A stretch of 64,000 nucleotides of DNA from Scatophagus argus (lineage: Eukaryota; Chordata; Actinopteri; Scatophagidae). Position 1 is the stretch's first letter. Every line of letters begins with the position of its first letter. The stretch covers positions 11,000,802 through 11,064,801 of the forward strand of contig NC_058512.1 of assembly GCF_020382885.2 (NCBI RefSeq). Direction: 5' to 3'. Below the pieces are notes generated by a model. That model searched no databases. It worked only from the letters and a program-made list of their open reading frames with translations, and had not been told where the DNA came from. Position numbers and translations under genes: made by a program. This document shows, piece after piece, positions 28,080 through 42,863 of the stretch.

Positions 28080-28535
28080 TGGCTTAACTTAAACCTGCAA
28101 TAACCTGCCACTTGGGGGCAGTGGAAACAACCTATGAAAACAACACTGACATATCACCTTTAACCCTGATGTGGCAAACTTTCCTAATTTCCCATCTAAA
28201 AGATCAACATTAACATTCATCTGGAATCATGTGTCTGTCTACTTGATAAATGGAAGGTCCAACATTCACTCTCCTCTTAACTTTGTTTTTGTTCTCCAGC
28301 GGTTAGTTCATCAGCTAGTTGCTAATTTTGTTTGGCTGCTGTTTGGCTGGTGGTTGGTTGTAAAACCAAAGAAAGACAGAAAGAAAGAGGACAAAACTCT
28401 CCATAAAGTCTAGTGGAACTGCAGAGTTGGGTGATAACTCGCTGCAGGGTGGTCACTAAAAATGAGACTTTGCACATCACGCATTGTCATTTGATCCACT
28501 GCAGATATGAAAAGATTGACTAGTGCGGCTTTAAG
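28080..28535. repeat. Diverged fish interspersed repeat
   Basis: It opens near CTTGGGGGCAGTGGAAACAA with ACACTGACATATCACCTTTAA. It passes through TTTGTTTTTGTTCTCCAGCG and closes with GATTGACTAGTGCGGCTTTAA. This layout matches a high-copy teleost repeat as I remember it. There is no coding capacity. Confidence 0.4.
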
Positions 28536-31500
28536 TTCTTCATTAGATAACTCATTCATATTTATTAAAGTTCAAACTTAAGCAATAAGTGAGGACTTGA
28601 TTTGAAGCCTGCATTACAGCAGTCTGTAACAGCTTCAGCTAAAGGTCAAAGACTCCTTGATTTGTCTTTTTTTGACACCAGAAATGTCCCAGTAATCGCC
28701 ACATATCCCTCTTCACATCAGCTCACAGCCTGTAAGGTCAAAATACTCTATTCTTGTTGTTCTTCCATATTGATTGGGTTGGTGGCCTGCAGATTGGATT
28801 AGAGTCCAGTTCTATTCCAGCCTGAGGGTGTCTTACAGTAGTAAGTTTGTGTGAGTAGGCTGACGGATGCTGATGGAGAAAGTGGAGCACAGTCGATGTA
28901 AATTCTGAAGTGGGTAAGCAGGAAATAGTACGACTGTTTCCATTCACCTCAAAATTCCCAGTGTTTGTGTCATCACTTCTGCTTCTTTTTTCACTATTTC
29001 TATTTTAGGGTGTGTCCATGTCACAGATGAATTACACCTTGACAACACAGGCCTATACTGCTGTGTGCTTGCTGCTGATAATGGCTTGCACCATTGAGTC
29101 ATAGCTTAGCAACAAGCCTGCTGGCCTATTTTTGGTTTCAGGCCATTATCCACAATACAGTTTGATGGTGTGGTTCTACAACACATCCAGACTGAGGATG
29201 TAATGACGGGAAAAAAAAAGGTCTGCACCCACATCTGTCAAGTATCCGCAGGGTTATCCCCAAATACACTGAAGTTACTAAACCTGGGAACTGAGTGACA
29301 CCTTTTTCATTTCTATTTTCTTGTGCGGTGAAATACGTATCTGTGCACGGCACATTTTTAGATCAGTGACACATGGAAGGGAAGAGGCCAAAAGTGTACT
29401 GCAAGACAAAACAATATTAAGTTAAGAGATGGGGGTAAAAACTTTATGAGATCAAATTATTGTAGGAATGTGCACTTTTCTAATTTTTCTATTTTCCTTT
29501 TGCATTGACGTTGCAGATTTTAAAAGAAATGCTTAATAATAACAATAGCATCAATGGGGACAGTTTCAAAGAGCAGTTTTTGCAGTAATCAAACAATCGT
29601 GTTGAAATATTTCATCTCTTCCATGCTGCAGCTGCTGTGAGCGCTATCTGCGTTCTGCACAGTACCGCACTTTACAATGTAATATTGTGTAATGCTGCAT
29701 TATGGTTATCACAAGTACAACACCCAGCTATAACTGTAACAGACCTCACAGGATCACAGTCGACTGTGAATTTGGCCCAGTGAGGTCAGGCAGCAATGCA
29801 TATCCTTCAGACAAGATTTACATTGGAGTTCATCTTTAACTGCTGGTGTTATGTAGCAGATTATTATAAGTAATGGTACAGTGTATCGTTGTTGGACACA
29901 CACTGTCTGCTACAGTTCCTGCTTTACTGTAAAGGGAAGGCAGAACAAAGGCATACATTTTGACAACTGGAGTGACTTTACTATGTTTGTGACTAATGTG
30001 CATTAATGTAATACCTTCAAGAGGAGAATGAATATTTAAAGGTTCAAGGCCCAAGGCCTCTTTCATTAATCCAGCTGCTGTAGAGACTGAAAGGAGGTAA
30101 TTAAAGGCAAGTATTGATCTAATTAACTGAGAATGAGGTCAGCTCAGTCTCAAGTCAGTCGTACTGCTGCAAATTGCTATCTGCACGTGATTTCCCAAAG
30201 CTCAAACTGTATGAAATATCAACCACCTGAACTGACCAAATCAACAAAATAACTGTCTCTTGCAAATTGCATGAAAGTTGTGGCTTGGGTTTTGTGTATC
30301 ACACAATAAAGAGATCACTACACTACATGCAGTAAATGACATATAAATGCAAATGATTGCAGATAAGTCATTGCGACAGATAACAGTAAATGTAGATCTG
30401 CAGTGGGATTCCTCAGAGCTTGATGAATGAGCTTTAAGCTCATGGGTTAACATTTCGATTAGTCTTTGTTGTGAGCTCTGGTTTTAGGTCAGAGTTCACA
30501 GGTCGCCCACAGCTGTCAGAGTGGATGTTCCCTGCTGACTGATGCAACAAAGGTCATGGTCTCTTTCTCTCTGTCTGCGTTATGCAGTATATCACGTTAT
30601 TCTGTTTTCTATCTGCTCATTGTTGAAATACCATGAAATGTTTGTCACTTTAATTGCAAATAAGACTTGCCATGTCACTGTGTCATATTCATATATATTG
30701 TCTGATAAGCAGACTGGGTTCATTCTAAGATGTTTTTTTTTTTTTAAGGTTTAAAAAACTCTTTTGTTCTGCTCTTCTGTTTTAATTAACTCGAGTTGAC
30801 AAAACCTTTTAGAGCTTTTTTTCAGATGGACATTTTGAACTTGTGCTGGCTGTGACAAAAATCAGCACACGTGTGCGAATCCCTTCAATTACATTTTGTC
30901 ACTGTTTCACAAACTGCTTTGATACTCCACTGGTTTGTTATGTGATATTATGTGTGTGTATTATTGGCCTCTTCATCTCCATACACCCTCTGTTTGTTTC
31001 ACCCCTCGCCATCTATCTCTCACACCATGATCTTCATTCTGCCATCATTCCGTCTCTGCCTTTCATATCCATTCATCAAATCCCTTTCTCTGCCTATTAG
31101 CTCATCCTGACTTCTCTCTGCGTCTCACACATGTCAGTGCACTGCTCTACTCTTTGTTTACCTCATCTGCCTCAATCACTTCAACTTTCCTCACTCCCAC
31201 CATCCATTTATCTCTTTCTGGCTGTTCTGTTGTTGAATGCTGCATTCCCTCTCTCTCACACTTCTTTTTCTGAGATCCCGTCTATGTTATGAGCAGCATT
31301 TGTAGGATGACTTTATTACATGTCTCCTAACTGCTGGATAATTCAATAAGCACCACTGAGATGACACACAGTTGTAATCTACTTAATGAAGCCACTGTAC
31401 TGATGGGTTCTGTGCTTTCCTCTCTCGTTTCTTCTTTCACACACTTCCTACCCTCCTCTGCTCTTTTCTTCTTTTTTTCCCCCCCTCTCTTTCTCTGTCC

Positions 31501-31546
31501 TCTCCTCCCATCTTCCCTCCCCCTCTTGTTCTATGCAGGGTGTTAA

Positions 31547-34868
<3,322 letters not shown>

Positions 34869-35779
34869 CTGGGCGAGGTTGGACTTTGGTGTAAGTTTAT
34901 GTTTAAATGAATCTGGATGGCCTAGACTGGACTGGACTTAAGTCAGACTGTATTTTTATCATCTTGACCAGTTTAGCACAGTCTAGTATGGTCTGATCCA
35001 GTCTGGTATTGTTTTCCTTTTCACCTCTTGCAGAATGGAGGACTGAGATGGCTCTCAGGACAGGATTTTCAAAGGTACTATGCTTGGGTCCAGGACCTTA
35101 CACTTGGGCCAGTGAGTCTGAGAGTTTAAAGTATTCAAAAAAAATGAAATTACCAATAACATAAACTTCTTTGTTTGTTTTGTTTTGAATAGCTCTTTTG
35201 TAAAGATAAGAATGGAATTTGTTTTACAATTTGATAAAGTTTGCGTAGCCCTATGTTCTCTGGATTCTTCTGCCCATGGTCTGAAAATGAAACAGATTCC
35301 CACCATTTCAAAATGACATAATCGGCAGGGATTTTCTCTCTGCTATAGCTGCTAGGAACAAAAACATGATAAGGTGAAGTCCGGTGTTCTCCTCCCACGA
35401 TGGGATGATCTGTCTGTTCCACCATCCACAGATTACAGCGATTATAAAACATCACTACAGTAAGGGATGGGGCTCTCGTGTTTTAGCTTCCAACAACAGA
35501 CATTTTAAATAGACTTAATGTAGGCCATAATATTCTAAGACATAAAGGGCTCGCAGAAGATGGAAATCCCTGCTTGTTTTTCACATCCTTTCATGGAGGT
35601 CTCCAGTTTGACAGGAAACTGGTTCCTGTGAGTGTCTGCTGACAACATAAAGTGTATATATAGTATATTATACTTCAGCAGTGATAGACCTCTGTGTTAT
35701 TGCTAGCAGGGTGGACTAGGTGCCAAAGGGGTGTGGGTTCTCGCATTTGTGTGCATTTGTGTGAGTGCTTGCATGCATT

Positions 35780-35783
<4 letters not shown>

Positions 35784-35823
<40 letters not shown>

Positions 35824-35840
35824 CGTGTGTGTGTGTGTGT
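35784..35840. repeat. (GT)n microsatellite
   Basis: A 57-base GT tract with one GC interruption. Confidence 0.95.
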
Positions 35841-36592
35841 AAGTCGACCAGTTGTTACACCAGAATTCTTATACCATACAATTAAACACAGTCTGTCACC
35901 CATACTGTATGTATACCGAACCCAGTGCTGGGTTGCAATAACATTTTAAACATTTATTGTCAAGGGTGAAGACACATTAGTTTCCATAAATTCATGTTAA
36001 AGCTAAAAATGAACCAACCCGATGAGACGGCAGACCCTAAGTGGGTTTGCAGCTATTTTGTAAATGTTTATTTTACTGATTACTGCTATCACACAGACTC
36101 CAGTTGCAGGTGCCAGTCAGAGGAGCAAAAAGTTTTTACGGCAACACTTAACTTAACAGTGTGATATTCATTATAGTTCTTCACTTAAGTTTCATTTTGT
36201 GGACTCTTCACTGCATTCCTTGTGTTGTCTAATTTGTTGATATATAGATTCATGCTCAAGATTAATTCACCTTTAAAGGCACGTCTATAAATATTTAACG
36301 GGCCATAACATACACTCCAATCCCGCTCTCTCGCTCCCTCTTCTTCTAACTCGTTGGACTGAGGAATATTTGCTCTTGCTCCAAGGTACTCAGAGTTCCT
36401 TCCCGGGATTGTTTTTATTTTTTGTGCTTGGCTGACCAGCCTGGTTGGAGGGCTGATATACTGACTGGAATTTTATGGACACAGGACACACATTTGATGA
36501 ATAAAATTATTTACTGCTTGATATTTCAAAGAAATGCTGATGGTTGCGTGAGGGACTTGAAGCTGACTGGATTGTCCCCTCTTGATAACCAT

Positions 36593-36595
<3 letters not shown>

Positions 36596-36622
<27 letters not shown>
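36596..36622. repeat. (CT)n microsatellite
   Basis: A perfect CT tract of about 13 units. Confidence 0.95.
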
Positions 36623-36627
<5 letters not shown>

Positions 36628-36819
36628 TCTCCTTCCATCCCTCCCAAGGGGTGAAACAGTGAGTGATTTTTTTTGTTTTTCCTCTTGTGCTTCCCTGCAA
36701 ATACATTACAACACACACACACGCACACACAATTCTTAATGCTATGCTTTCCTTAATTTTTAAACAGAAATGTGACAGTCGCACAAGAAATGTAGTGCCA
36801 TAAAGAATTATAAGAGAAA

Positions 36820-36873
36820 TTTATTATTATCACTATTATTATTATTATTATTATGACTCTTATTATTATTACT
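36820..36873. repeat. (ATT)n imperfect microsatellite
   Basis: ATT units interrupted by single changes, within the proposed fam163b 3' untranslated region. Confidence 0.85.
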
Positions 36874-37014
36874 ACAAGTGTTGCAGTGTTGCTTTTACCC
36901 TGCCTAGTTAATTGCTTTATTTTATGGTCCAGCTGGTTTTTCAAACTCAGTACAGTACAGCAGAAATGTTTCTGTTCTTGTTTTTAATGTGTAACTAACA
37001 GACACATTGTTGCT

Positions 37015-37020
37015 AATAAA
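37015..37020 (+). terminator. fam163b: Candidate fam163b poly(A) signal
   Basis: AATAAA followed within 30 bases by TGGTGTG and TTTGTTACTGTGCTTTGTT, a GU/U-rich downstream element. Confidence 0.45.
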
Positions 37021-40000
37021 ATGGTGTGAAAATCCTTTGTTACTGTGCTTTGTTACTGCAGCATTCGTATTCAAATGCAAATGAGTGGCATTCCATTTGA
37101 TTTCAATAATTTAGACTTTTAAAAAGATGCTTGCATTGTGCACTTTTACGTGAAGTGAAGCCTCTTGATCTGAAGGTTTACCATAATGAGAGTCTGTATT
37201 CCCAGCAGGACTCCACAGGACCCCGTTTCTGCTTGCTGCCAAATGTTGAACAGTGGATTCGACTAAAAGCATGGTGCATTATCCCGGATTATCTTATTTA
37301 GTGAACTGCTAAACACAGGGCAAATATCGGCTAGCTGAAATATGGTGTAGTGGAGCACCACACCACAAACAGCAACAGAGCCATACAGAGAGTCCTGAAA
37401 GCGATCTTGTAAATAAATAAATAAGGTGTTTTTTTGTTGGTGTTTGTTTGTTTTTTGTCGTTGTTGTTTATTTGTTTTGTTTTGGGGGTTTTATTTGTCT
37501 AGACTGCTGGATTTAGACCAGAAGTGTCAAACTGACTTTTATCCCATATCACATCAGCACTTTTGGTTGCCATCAAAAGTCCACCTGTAAATGTATAACT
37601 ATATACATATAAAACACATACAGATTTTTTCAGTAATATCTTAGTAAGTAACAACTAGCTCCAAGCAGAAGTCTAGTAAAAATAATGGCAAGCAGACAAG
37701 CGTATTGTGGGGAACACAGACTGCTTTTTAATTCTTCTGCTTTGTGTTGCTTTTCTTTGTGGCTAAGGATAACATGCTTGGCTCCAGGTTTGGTGTGAAG
37801 TGCGGCTGTAGATTACATTTCTTTGGCACTGACAGACATAACCGCCTTGTCTCCATTAAGGACAAACATGTATTCACTCTTCTGTGTTTCTCTGCATCGA
37901 CTTTGTTTTTAATTAATGTTACAGGATGCAACCACTTAGCTAGACTGCCACTGTTGTAAACAACTAAATGTTGAGACACTTGTGGCCAAATGCATTCAGT
38001 GCGTGGAAAACACAAACTGGAAGCATTTTGGGATGTTTATGGACATTTTACTTTTCTAACACATAATAGCATTGCATTGCACAAATTAAATTGACATACT
38101 TGAAGTGGCAGGCAAGTCTTGAATTTGATGCAAATGATTCAAACCATTAGGTTTACTGATCCAAATATCTTTGTGTCTTTGTATCTCTGAAGAAAAATTA
38201 TGCCATTTTGAACTTAAACTAGCAATTGAATTCTTCTTTGTTTGGTTCATATGTTGGCAGTTTGTTGTTGATGAAGCTGATAAGCCAATATCTGTTCATC
38301 TTCTCAGCTCAGAGGAAGCCAAAGTTGCCCGTGGCAGCCAAAGTTGTACTCTTTTACAGGTGTAAATATGTGTGAAACAAAACCTTCATGTAAGCCAGTG
38401 TGTTTTTCCTGTTGTGATAAAAATCAAACATCAGACACACTGTAGCAGATAAAATGTTAACATGAGAAAACGGTGAAGCCTGCCAAATCTCTAACTACAG
38501 CAACAGCCAGAGTCTCTTTGCACACAGATCCTTTCAGCCCTGAGGTGACGAGGTGAGAGTCATGACAGTAAATATGTTTGAATGGGAAGGGTAAGAAACA
38601 AGAATGGGACACTTAAGTGTGACAGTGAATCAACCTGACAGTTGGAGGCAAGGACATGATAGTCAAAATGACAAGTCATCCATACAGGAAAGATGAAAAC
38701 TGAAGGCTTCATTTTGACAATAAACTGAGTGAGTCACGTAGACAAGCTGACTTATCGTACAATAGAAAAACTGAGAATTATTTCAGAGAGGAAATAGAGG
38801 TAGCTATTAGAAGGATGAGTCAGAGCTAATGAATTAGAAATAGCACATACTGCAGAATACACAGACAGATGGAGGCGTAGAGGGGTTGATATCAAACCGC
38901 GGCCTCCCTGGCAGAGACATGAATAGCCGTTTTCTGATGGCATTAATACAACAGCACATGAAAAACCTTTCAGGTTATGATGGAGTCCCTTTGAAGTGAA
39001 TACATTCAAACTCCTACTTATTTCTACATAAAATGCAAGTACTGTAACATGAAATTACTGCCTCAACCAGCATTCCACCCACAAGGCAAATTGGCTGGAG
39101 ATGTATTTATTGACTCACCATAATTTACATGCAATGATACTTGGACCTCATGTCTGAGCACAATGCACCTCAGCACTAACTTGAAACTGCAGGGCAATCT
39201 GCCAGCCTGGCTCTGTCAAAAGTGAAGGCATCTGGAACGTTCACTTAAAACACCTGATGTCGAAAAGTGTCAATACTGTTTTGATTGAGACACTGTTGTG
39301 ACCGTGTGCTTGGAGCTTTGTGACAGTATCCTTCTACCACAGCTGACACTATTTAGCTCAGGAAGAGTCTGCCTCATAACTAAAACAGCCTACCAGTCTA
39401 TCAGCTGCTTTCGAGTCTTTCGGCCAAGCTTGGGATGCTACGTCGACTAACTATTACAGCTGTCCAGCCAAACCTTCTTTGTGTATTTTAGTGAAAACAC
39501 TGATTGGTACTGGTATTATTGTGAGTATATACATTTAACTGCTGCTGACGTGTGCCCACAACAGGATTATACGTTTTTGTCTGTAGATTTTTTGTGAAAA
39601 GCACTTGCACAGGCTATGTGAATTATTTAAAGGCGTAATCGCCTCCAGTGTAAGCAGAGCTCACAGCACAGCCTTTGGAGGTGTATCGATGTTTTATGAC
39701 ATGCTTTGAATCATCTCCTTCATCTACCCCTCATCCGGCAGCAGTGTGCTCACTCACTCTCACTCTTTCCACTGCAATGCATGTAGTATTTCCCCTTTCT
39801 TTCTCTTCTGCTGTCTTTTCCCCTCCCCCCTCTCTAGTACAAAATGTTGTGTGTCCAGTTTATGGTCCATGGCCATAATTCCCCAACAGTGGAATTTAGA
39901 TGCAGTACAGAAAAATGGCCGGGATTCATTGAATTATGAGCATGACAGCTATGAGGCTTTTCAGATAACATTGCAAAGCTTCCTCCTTTGCTCTTTTAAC

Positions 40001-41229
40001 CTACTGTGCTTTCGCTGTCTCTCATTCCCCAAAATGAATTGGTTAGGTTTGGGAAAAGATCACTATTCTGGTTTTTAAAATGTAGATTAATTACATAATT
40101 ACATAAGTTATGCAAGTGAATTTTTGTACTTAAATATGCAAATGCCAGTAAGGAGAAGACAAGGGATAATGTTGGAATGGATAGGTGGATCACTCCCAGG
40201 ACTTTGACATACGAGACCAGGGTTTGCTTCCACAATTCTTAAATATCTTGCAATTGTCAGAGGAAATGGAAATACAAAGCTACCATGAATAGAGCCGGTT
40301 ATATTATGATCTTTTCATACCAATAATGTGAAGTTAACATGCTGTGACCCCAGAATTGGACTGTTGCTGAGCTCTGCGATATCATGTTCTGTTACAGACC
40401 ATGTAACAAAACAGTCCTTGGCAATACTTTAGTCCTACTAATACTTTAGCACACCTAAGACTCTTTCACCACCAGTGTGGACATTATCCTAACAGCCAAA
40501 AATAAACACGGGAAGTCCAAGTTTTGAGAGGTTTGCGGCACATCAGAAAGGAGCTCTTCCCAGAAAACAGTGCAAATAACATCTCAAACGGATACTTGTT
40601 AAATGTTGCGACATTTAAAACAATTGCCCCCGTCATTACTGCTGGATTTTTTTTGTACATCCTCACACATGAAACATATCACATAGTGTCATTAATTAAG
40701 AAAACTCAGAGTTATAAATAGAAGACATTCATAATATGTGATAGAGTAACACATACACACACAGAGAGGCTTATTACTGTGTCAGAGAGGTGGAGAAACA
40801 ACCATCTTCCACAAATCTGTCTTTCTGCCTCACACACACACACAACTGTGTGCAGGAGCCATTACAGACCAGTATGTGTAATCTTGCGATTTCTAAAAGG
40901 AGAAAAGGCCATGCTTCCCATCTGAATTTTTCATTCCCCACCCTCTCTGTCTCTGTATAACAACTGATAAATAAACAATGAATCCTGTGGACATAACGCA
41001 GAATGGACCTGATTTTATATCCTTCACAACCCAATACCAACTCCACTGAATACACATTTTGTCTGCCTTTCTCTGTCTCATTCTCTTCTCTGTGAACCCT
41101 GTCTGTCTTCCCAACTCATGCTCTCTGTCTCTTTGTGTTTTAAGACCTTGCTGTGTTCTTCTTCTTTTGGCACTTGTCCAGTGAACCTTTTCTTAGACTG
41201 TAAGAAGCTGGCTTCAATATGTCCTGGAA

Positions 41230-41231
<2 letters not shown>

Positions 41232-41260
<29 letters not shown>
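41232..41260. repeat. (GT)n microsatellite
   Basis: Perfect GT tract of about 14 units. Confidence 0.95.
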
Positions 41261-42681
41261 ACTTTGCTGACCTTCAACAGCACATTTCGTTTCCTAGGTG
41301 CCGGGTCGATGTGCAGGACCTCCTCTATTGTGTTCAGCAGACAGGAGGCTGGCTGTGCGGCTTTGTCCTTGGATCCTGCCTGCCTTGCTGAGTCCTGGAT
41401 AAATCAGAAGAATCTGTTAATGTTGCAGGTCATCAGTGCTGGCTGTTACCTCTGCTCCAGCTTTGCCTCTAGGCTATAGTTATAGTTATGGTTATGGTTG
41501 TTGTCTCTCACCAGTGTGGGTTGATGTGGATGAGGGTTATACTGACTGCACAGTGAGTCAAGACTGCCCATAAAGTCCTCACAATGAGTGTGTCTTCAGT
41601 GAGTGACTGTTGTAGCAGTCTCTGTATGACTGATGTTCATCCAATCTTCTTCCTGTTCTGGGGGTTGAAGGTCTGGAGCAGCTTTACTACTTTTCTCAGG
41701 TGTTGGGTTTCCCTTATTTCCAGCCTGTATTCATGTAAATGATGGTCTCCAGTTCCCTGCCAGTAAGGTTGTTGTCCTGAAGGGTTTCAGAAAAGGTGGT
41801 TTCCCTCTTCGCTCGCATGCTGACATCTTGCACTATAGTGAGCCCTGCATCTGGTTCAAAGGACCGTGAAAAAAACTACTGAAAACTGGCCTGCTGCAGG
41901 GTGTCTGGTAAGAATTTAACCAGAGATGTCTGACTTTGTGATCCAGGAATGTTTAATGATAATTAAATACCGCATAAAAGAATATGAAGTTCTGTGAAGT
42001 GGATTGAATGTGACCTTTTGCTTTGTTAATCTACGTCTGATTTAGAGCACTGGTGACTTTGAATCAGTTTGAGAGGCATCTTGGTTCATCAACATAGTGG
42101 CCTCAGTTTGGAATACCATGTGAATGTGTGTATCTCATAATATCGCTCTCTCATTATGAAATGTTCTGCTCAGTCAACAAGTTTATGGGTTGTGACAGAG
42201 AGAGACAGAGACCATATTTGCGTGGTAAAGAAATAAAAAGTGGTACTTTGTCACCATCTGATGGTCTAGTAGGGACAGTGACTTTGTAGACAAACTCCAG
42301 CCAAATATAAGGTCTGATTTGTAATTAACCAAACAAAATAATAGGGAAAAACATCCAATTATATTGAAGCTCAGTTGAAAAGGTCAAACTTTCTAAAACA
42401 AAGACAGGTGCTCTAAGCTATACTTATGTATCATTATTTATCTTGACCATCAGTTTTTGACTTCCATTAAAGCTCACCAATAACTAAGTAATAAGCAAAG
42501 GGGTGCTAGTTCCCTTTAATCTACATGTATGTATCAGTATGCATTGTGCTGGTGCACCAAAAGTTCCACTCTAAATTGGGAAGCATTATGATGTACATTG
42601 TGGGTAGTAAACTAAAGAATTAACATTAACAATCCAAATACAGCAGATACTTACAAAAACTTACATTTATGTACAGTCCCA

Positions 42682-42712
42682 TTTACTTTACTTTACTTTA
42701 CTTTACTTTACT
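42682..42712. repeat. (TTTAC)n short tandem repeat
   Basis: Six TTTAC/CTTTA units just beyond the ambp poly(A) signal. Confidence 0.9.
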
Positions 42713-42765
42713 GTGATGGCACAACTGACACAAAAAACACCAGATAAACTGGATAATGACTTTGT

Positions 42766-42771
42766 TTTATT
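42766..42771 (-). terminator. ambp: ambp poly(A) signal
   Basis: AATAAA on the minus strand, 93 bases after the ambp stop codon. Confidence 0.7.
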
Positions 42772-42863
42772 GCTGATGTGCTGTGAGTGCCTTTTGTGAA
42801 GCCAGCTCGTGTTACATCTCTGCATGATGAGTTCAAGTAAGTAGTGATGTTTCATTTTCTCAC

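Larger units (their letters stand above)
14577..31538 (+). other. fam163b intron 1
   Basis: About 17 kb without a recognisable coding exon on either strand. It holds a 78-base (AT)n, two-part GA/CT tracts, (GT)n tracts near 26600, 26930, 27080 and 27225, one telomere-like element, a percomorph-type repeat near 26.0 kb and another near 28.1-28.5 kb. Open frames here are short and low-complexity. The intron assignment depends on the proposed non-coding first exon. Confidence 0.5.
34869..37040 (+). other. fam163b: Proposed fam163b 3' untranslated region
   Basis: No frame continues after the stop at 34866-34868. The first AATAAA with a convincing GT/T-rich downstream element is at 37015-37020, which would give a UTR of about 2.1 kb. 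An earlier AATAAA near 36499 is an alternative end. The stretch contains (GT)n at 35784-35840, (CT)n at 36596-36622 and an ATT-rich tract. Confidence 0.4.
37041..42765. other. Intergenic region between fam163b and ambp (tail to tail)
   Basis: 5.7 kb between the two convergent genes. Short open frames (for example at 39675-40078 and 41219-41479) show no recognisable protein motif and overlap pyrimidine-rich or GT-repeat sequence. A (GT)n tract lies at 41232-41260 and a TTATAG/TTATGG hexamer run at about 41472-41498. I see no gene. Confidence 0.6.
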